From Myxococcales bacterium (GTDB taxonomy: Bacteria; Myxococcota_A; Polyangia; Fen-1088): a DNA stretch of 64,000 bases. Under the pieces are notes generated by a model, which worked only from the letters and a program-made list of their open reading frames with translations, was not told where the DNA came from and ran no database searches. Numbering within the stretch: position 1 is the first letter of the stretch; each line of letters opens with the position of its first letter. Location: contig JAGTJU010000002.1 in assembly GCA_022184915.1 (NCBI GenBank), positions 806,001 to 870,000 on the forward strand, read 5' to 3'. Shown piece by piece: positions 62,557 to 64,000 of the stretch. The translations under genes were made by a program, and so were the position numbers.

Positions 62557-62853
62557 TCAGCCCTCCCCAGCTTTGCCCGCGCCGCTCGCCGTCGCGAGGT
62601 ACACGATGCCCAGCACCACGAAGACCACGCCGGCCGCGCGTTTGAGCCACACCGGCGAAACCACCCGCCCCACGGCCGCCCCGGCCAGGACAGCGAGGGC
62701 CGACGTGGCGACCAGGGCCGTTGCCGAGCCCGCGAAGATCGTCCACCGCGACGTGCCCCCCGCCGCCAGCGAGAAGGTCGCGAGCTGGGTCTTGTCGCCG
62801 AGCTCGGCGATGAACACCGTCGCGAACGCCGTGAGCAGCGCTTTCCAGTCCAT
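62557..62853 (-). CDS. Half-size UPF0016 (TMEM165/GDT1-family) membrane protein
   Basis: A 98-residue protein from ATG 62853 with three hydrophobic segments. The family motif E-L-G-D-K-T is present (F-I-A-E-L-G-D-K-T-Q-L-A). Full-size members have two such repeats and transport Mn2+ or Ca2+; single-repeat forms presumably dimerise. Substrate is inferred from family only. It is the first gene of an apparent leftward unit continuing into the SprT-like gene and btuCF. Confidence 0.85.
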   Translation of the reverse strand: MDWKALLTAFATVFIAELGDKTQLATFSLAAGGTSRWTIFAGSATALVATSALAVLAGAAVGRVVSPVWLKRAAGVVFVVLGIVYLATASGAGKAGEG

Positions 62854-63055
62854 GGGCGCCGAGCATGGCACACCCGGGCGTCCCGGGGGAGGTGCCTGTG
62901 GAGGACCCGGTGGGGCCGTTGCGAGGGAGGTTTCGCCCGGTACGGCCAGCCGTTTTCGCTGTCGCGAAGCGTCGAAGGAGGTGCGATCCCCTGGGTTTTG
63001 GGCCAAGAGCGCAGAATGCTTGAAACGTTCGCCGCGGACGCGCAACCTAACTCAC

Positions 63056-64000
63056 GTGCGTCTCGACTCGTCGTCCGCGAAAGTTAGTTCCAGTCCCGGT
63101 CGAAACCTTGGGCCACGTCCCGCTCGGGCGCCCGCAGGCCCGCGGGGGCGCGGCCAGGCGCGGGCCTCCGGGAGCCTGGTGTTGTGTCTCGCCCTCGGGA
63201 CGGCCTGCTCAGGCGGCGTCACGTCGTCGGACGAGCCCGACACGGGCGACGGAGGGGGCGGGGGGGGCGGAGGTGCCAACCAGCCGGGCTCGGGCGGCGT
63301 GGGGGGAAGCCCCGGGAGCGGAGCCGGCAACGGCGGCGGCGAGCCCTCGCAACCCCCACCCGAGCCGGTTTTCGACGGCATGCAAGGGCTGGACTGTGAC
63401 CCCAGCGTCCCGGTGGGCGGCGCCCCACGGGTGTGGCGTCTCACGGCCTCGCAGCTCCGGAACTCGATGGAAAAGCTCCTCGGGGGCACGGTCGCGTTGC
63501 CAGCCGATTTCCTCAAGGCACCGGCCACCACCGGGTACCTGAACTCGGCTTTCGACCTTCGGCTCCGCGAAGCGGATGCCAGCGTTTTGCAGCGGTCCGT
63601 GAGCGACGCCGTCGCGGCCGCGGTCTCGGCCCGGTTCGGCACTTTGTTCCCCTGCGGCGAAGGCAAGGTGAACGATGCAGCCTGCACCGAGTCCTTCGTA
63701 AAAGATTTCGGTCTGCAGGCATTCCGCCGGCCCTTGGAGGCCGCCGAGGTGACCCGCTACAAGCAGCTTTACGCCGCGGGGGTTGCGGCCGGCGTGAAGC
63801 TGGGCGTACGCGCCGTGGCCGAGGCCATGCTTCAGTCTCCGAACTTTCTGTTCCGCTCCGAACTCGGCAGTGGCAGCAACGGGCGGACCCGCCTCACGAA
63901 CTACGAGATCGCAACGGCGATGGCGTACCAGCTGACGGAAGGCCCACCCGACGCCGAGTTGCTCGCATCAGCCGAGAGCGGGGCGCTGGCGATGGACGAC
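63056..64000 (+). CDS. DUF1587/DUF1595/DUF1592 lipoprotein, 3' end outside window
   Basis: The frame runs off the right edge, so only the first 315 residues are seen. I start at GTG 63056; the signal peptide with lipobox L-G-T-A-C (residues about 46-51) is unusually far in, so a later start is possible. A Gly/Pro linker follows. Then a DUF1587-like segment begins V-W-R-L-T-A-S-Q-L-R-N-S, a DUF1595-like segment includes F-G-L-Q-A-F-R-R-P-L-E-A-A-E-V, and a DUF1592-like segment contains Q-S-P-N-F-L-F-R-S-E-L-G and L-T-N-Y-E-I-A-T-A-M-A-Y. This order is found in large secreted proteins of Planctomycetota and Myxococcota, some with cytochrome c-like domains. Function is unknown. Confidence 0.85.
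   Translation, partial: MRLDSSSAKVSSSPGRNLGPRPARAPAGPRGRGQARASGSLVLCLALGTACSGGVTSSDEPDTGDGGGGGGGGANQPGSGGVGGSPGSGAGNGGGEPSQPPPEPVFDGMQGLDCDPSVPVGGAPRVWRLTASQLRNSMEKLLGGTVALPADFLKAPATTGYLNSAFDLRLREADASVLQRSVSDAVAAAVSARFGTLFPCGEGKVNDAACTESFVKDFGLQAFRRPLEAAEVTRYKQLYAAGVAAGVKLGVRAVAEAMLQSPNFLFRSELGSGSNGRTRLTNYEIATAMAYQLTEGPPDAELLASAESGALAMDD

Overview
The window is 64 kb of very GC-rich bacterial DNA, packed with genes on both strands. It has no tRNA, rRNA, CRISPR array, insertion sequence or phage gene that I can recognise. The gene content suggests a Myxococcota-like (deltaproteobacterial) chromosome. The signs are Gly/Ser-rich 'AGGSGG' lipoproteins, an RCC1-repeat protein, FHA-linked sigma54-type AAA+ proteins, paired cyclic-nucleotide-binding domains, a Ser/Thr kinase beside dnaB, a CPBP intramembrane protease and, at the right edge, a DUF1587/DUF1595/DUF1592 lipoprotein. 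The placement is inferred from gene content; no marker gene was compared.

Layout. 1-12.9 kb: surface and signalling genes (RCC1 protein, FHA-AAA+ regulator, GGDEF cyclase, lipoprotein, metallo-beta-lactamase-fold hydrolase, GT39-like glycosyltransferase, PilZ protein, CPBP protease, a sigma54-like AAA+ protein coupled to a NUDIX hydrolase, rhodanese). 12.9-20.8 kb: a double-FHA membrane protein, a DUF1517 protein, a double cNMP-binding protein, an HD protein left over from the CCA-adding family, and a SpoU methyltransferase. 20.9-23.8 kb: aromatic amino-acid genes, namely a prephenate dehydratase followed by a chorismate mutase/PDT/DAHPS-like triple fusion whose last two domains lack key catalytic residues. 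23.9-31 kb: an atypical OmpR-type regulator divergent from gltB-gltD across an AT-rich region with three inverted repeats. 31-37.3 kb: pdxJ, a LamG lipoprotein, thrC and a fused aspartokinase-homoserine dehydrogenase. 37.4-45 kb: a cNMP protein, an FAD oxidoreductase with a GT2 glycosyltransferase, a Cys-rich lipoprotein, an aminotransferase and a PafA-like phosphatase.

44.8-52.3 kb is a housekeeping block read mainly leftwards: prs, rplY, pth, rpsF, rpsR, rplI, dnaB and a Ser/Thr kinase, with lgt divergent from prs. 52.3-54.7 kb carries hmgA and hppD for tyrosine degradation. 54.8-61.4 kb is a vitamin B12 uptake locus: btuC and btuF, then a cobalamin riboswitch with a terminator platform, then a TonB-dependent receptor, a beta-propeller lipoprotein and the ABC ATPase. 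hppD, the receptor and the propeller gene each carry exactly one extra base at or next to a short same-base run, which suggests either consensus error or recent decay in this stretch. The window ends with a SprT/DUF2786 protein, a half-size UPF0016 transporter and the start of the DUF1592 lipoprotein.

The most unusual items are the pseudoenzyme-like aromatic fusion beside an intact prephenate dehydratase, the BtuG-like propeller lipoprotein in a riboswitch-controlled B12 operon, and two sigma54-type AAA+ proteins without a proper GAFTGA loop.
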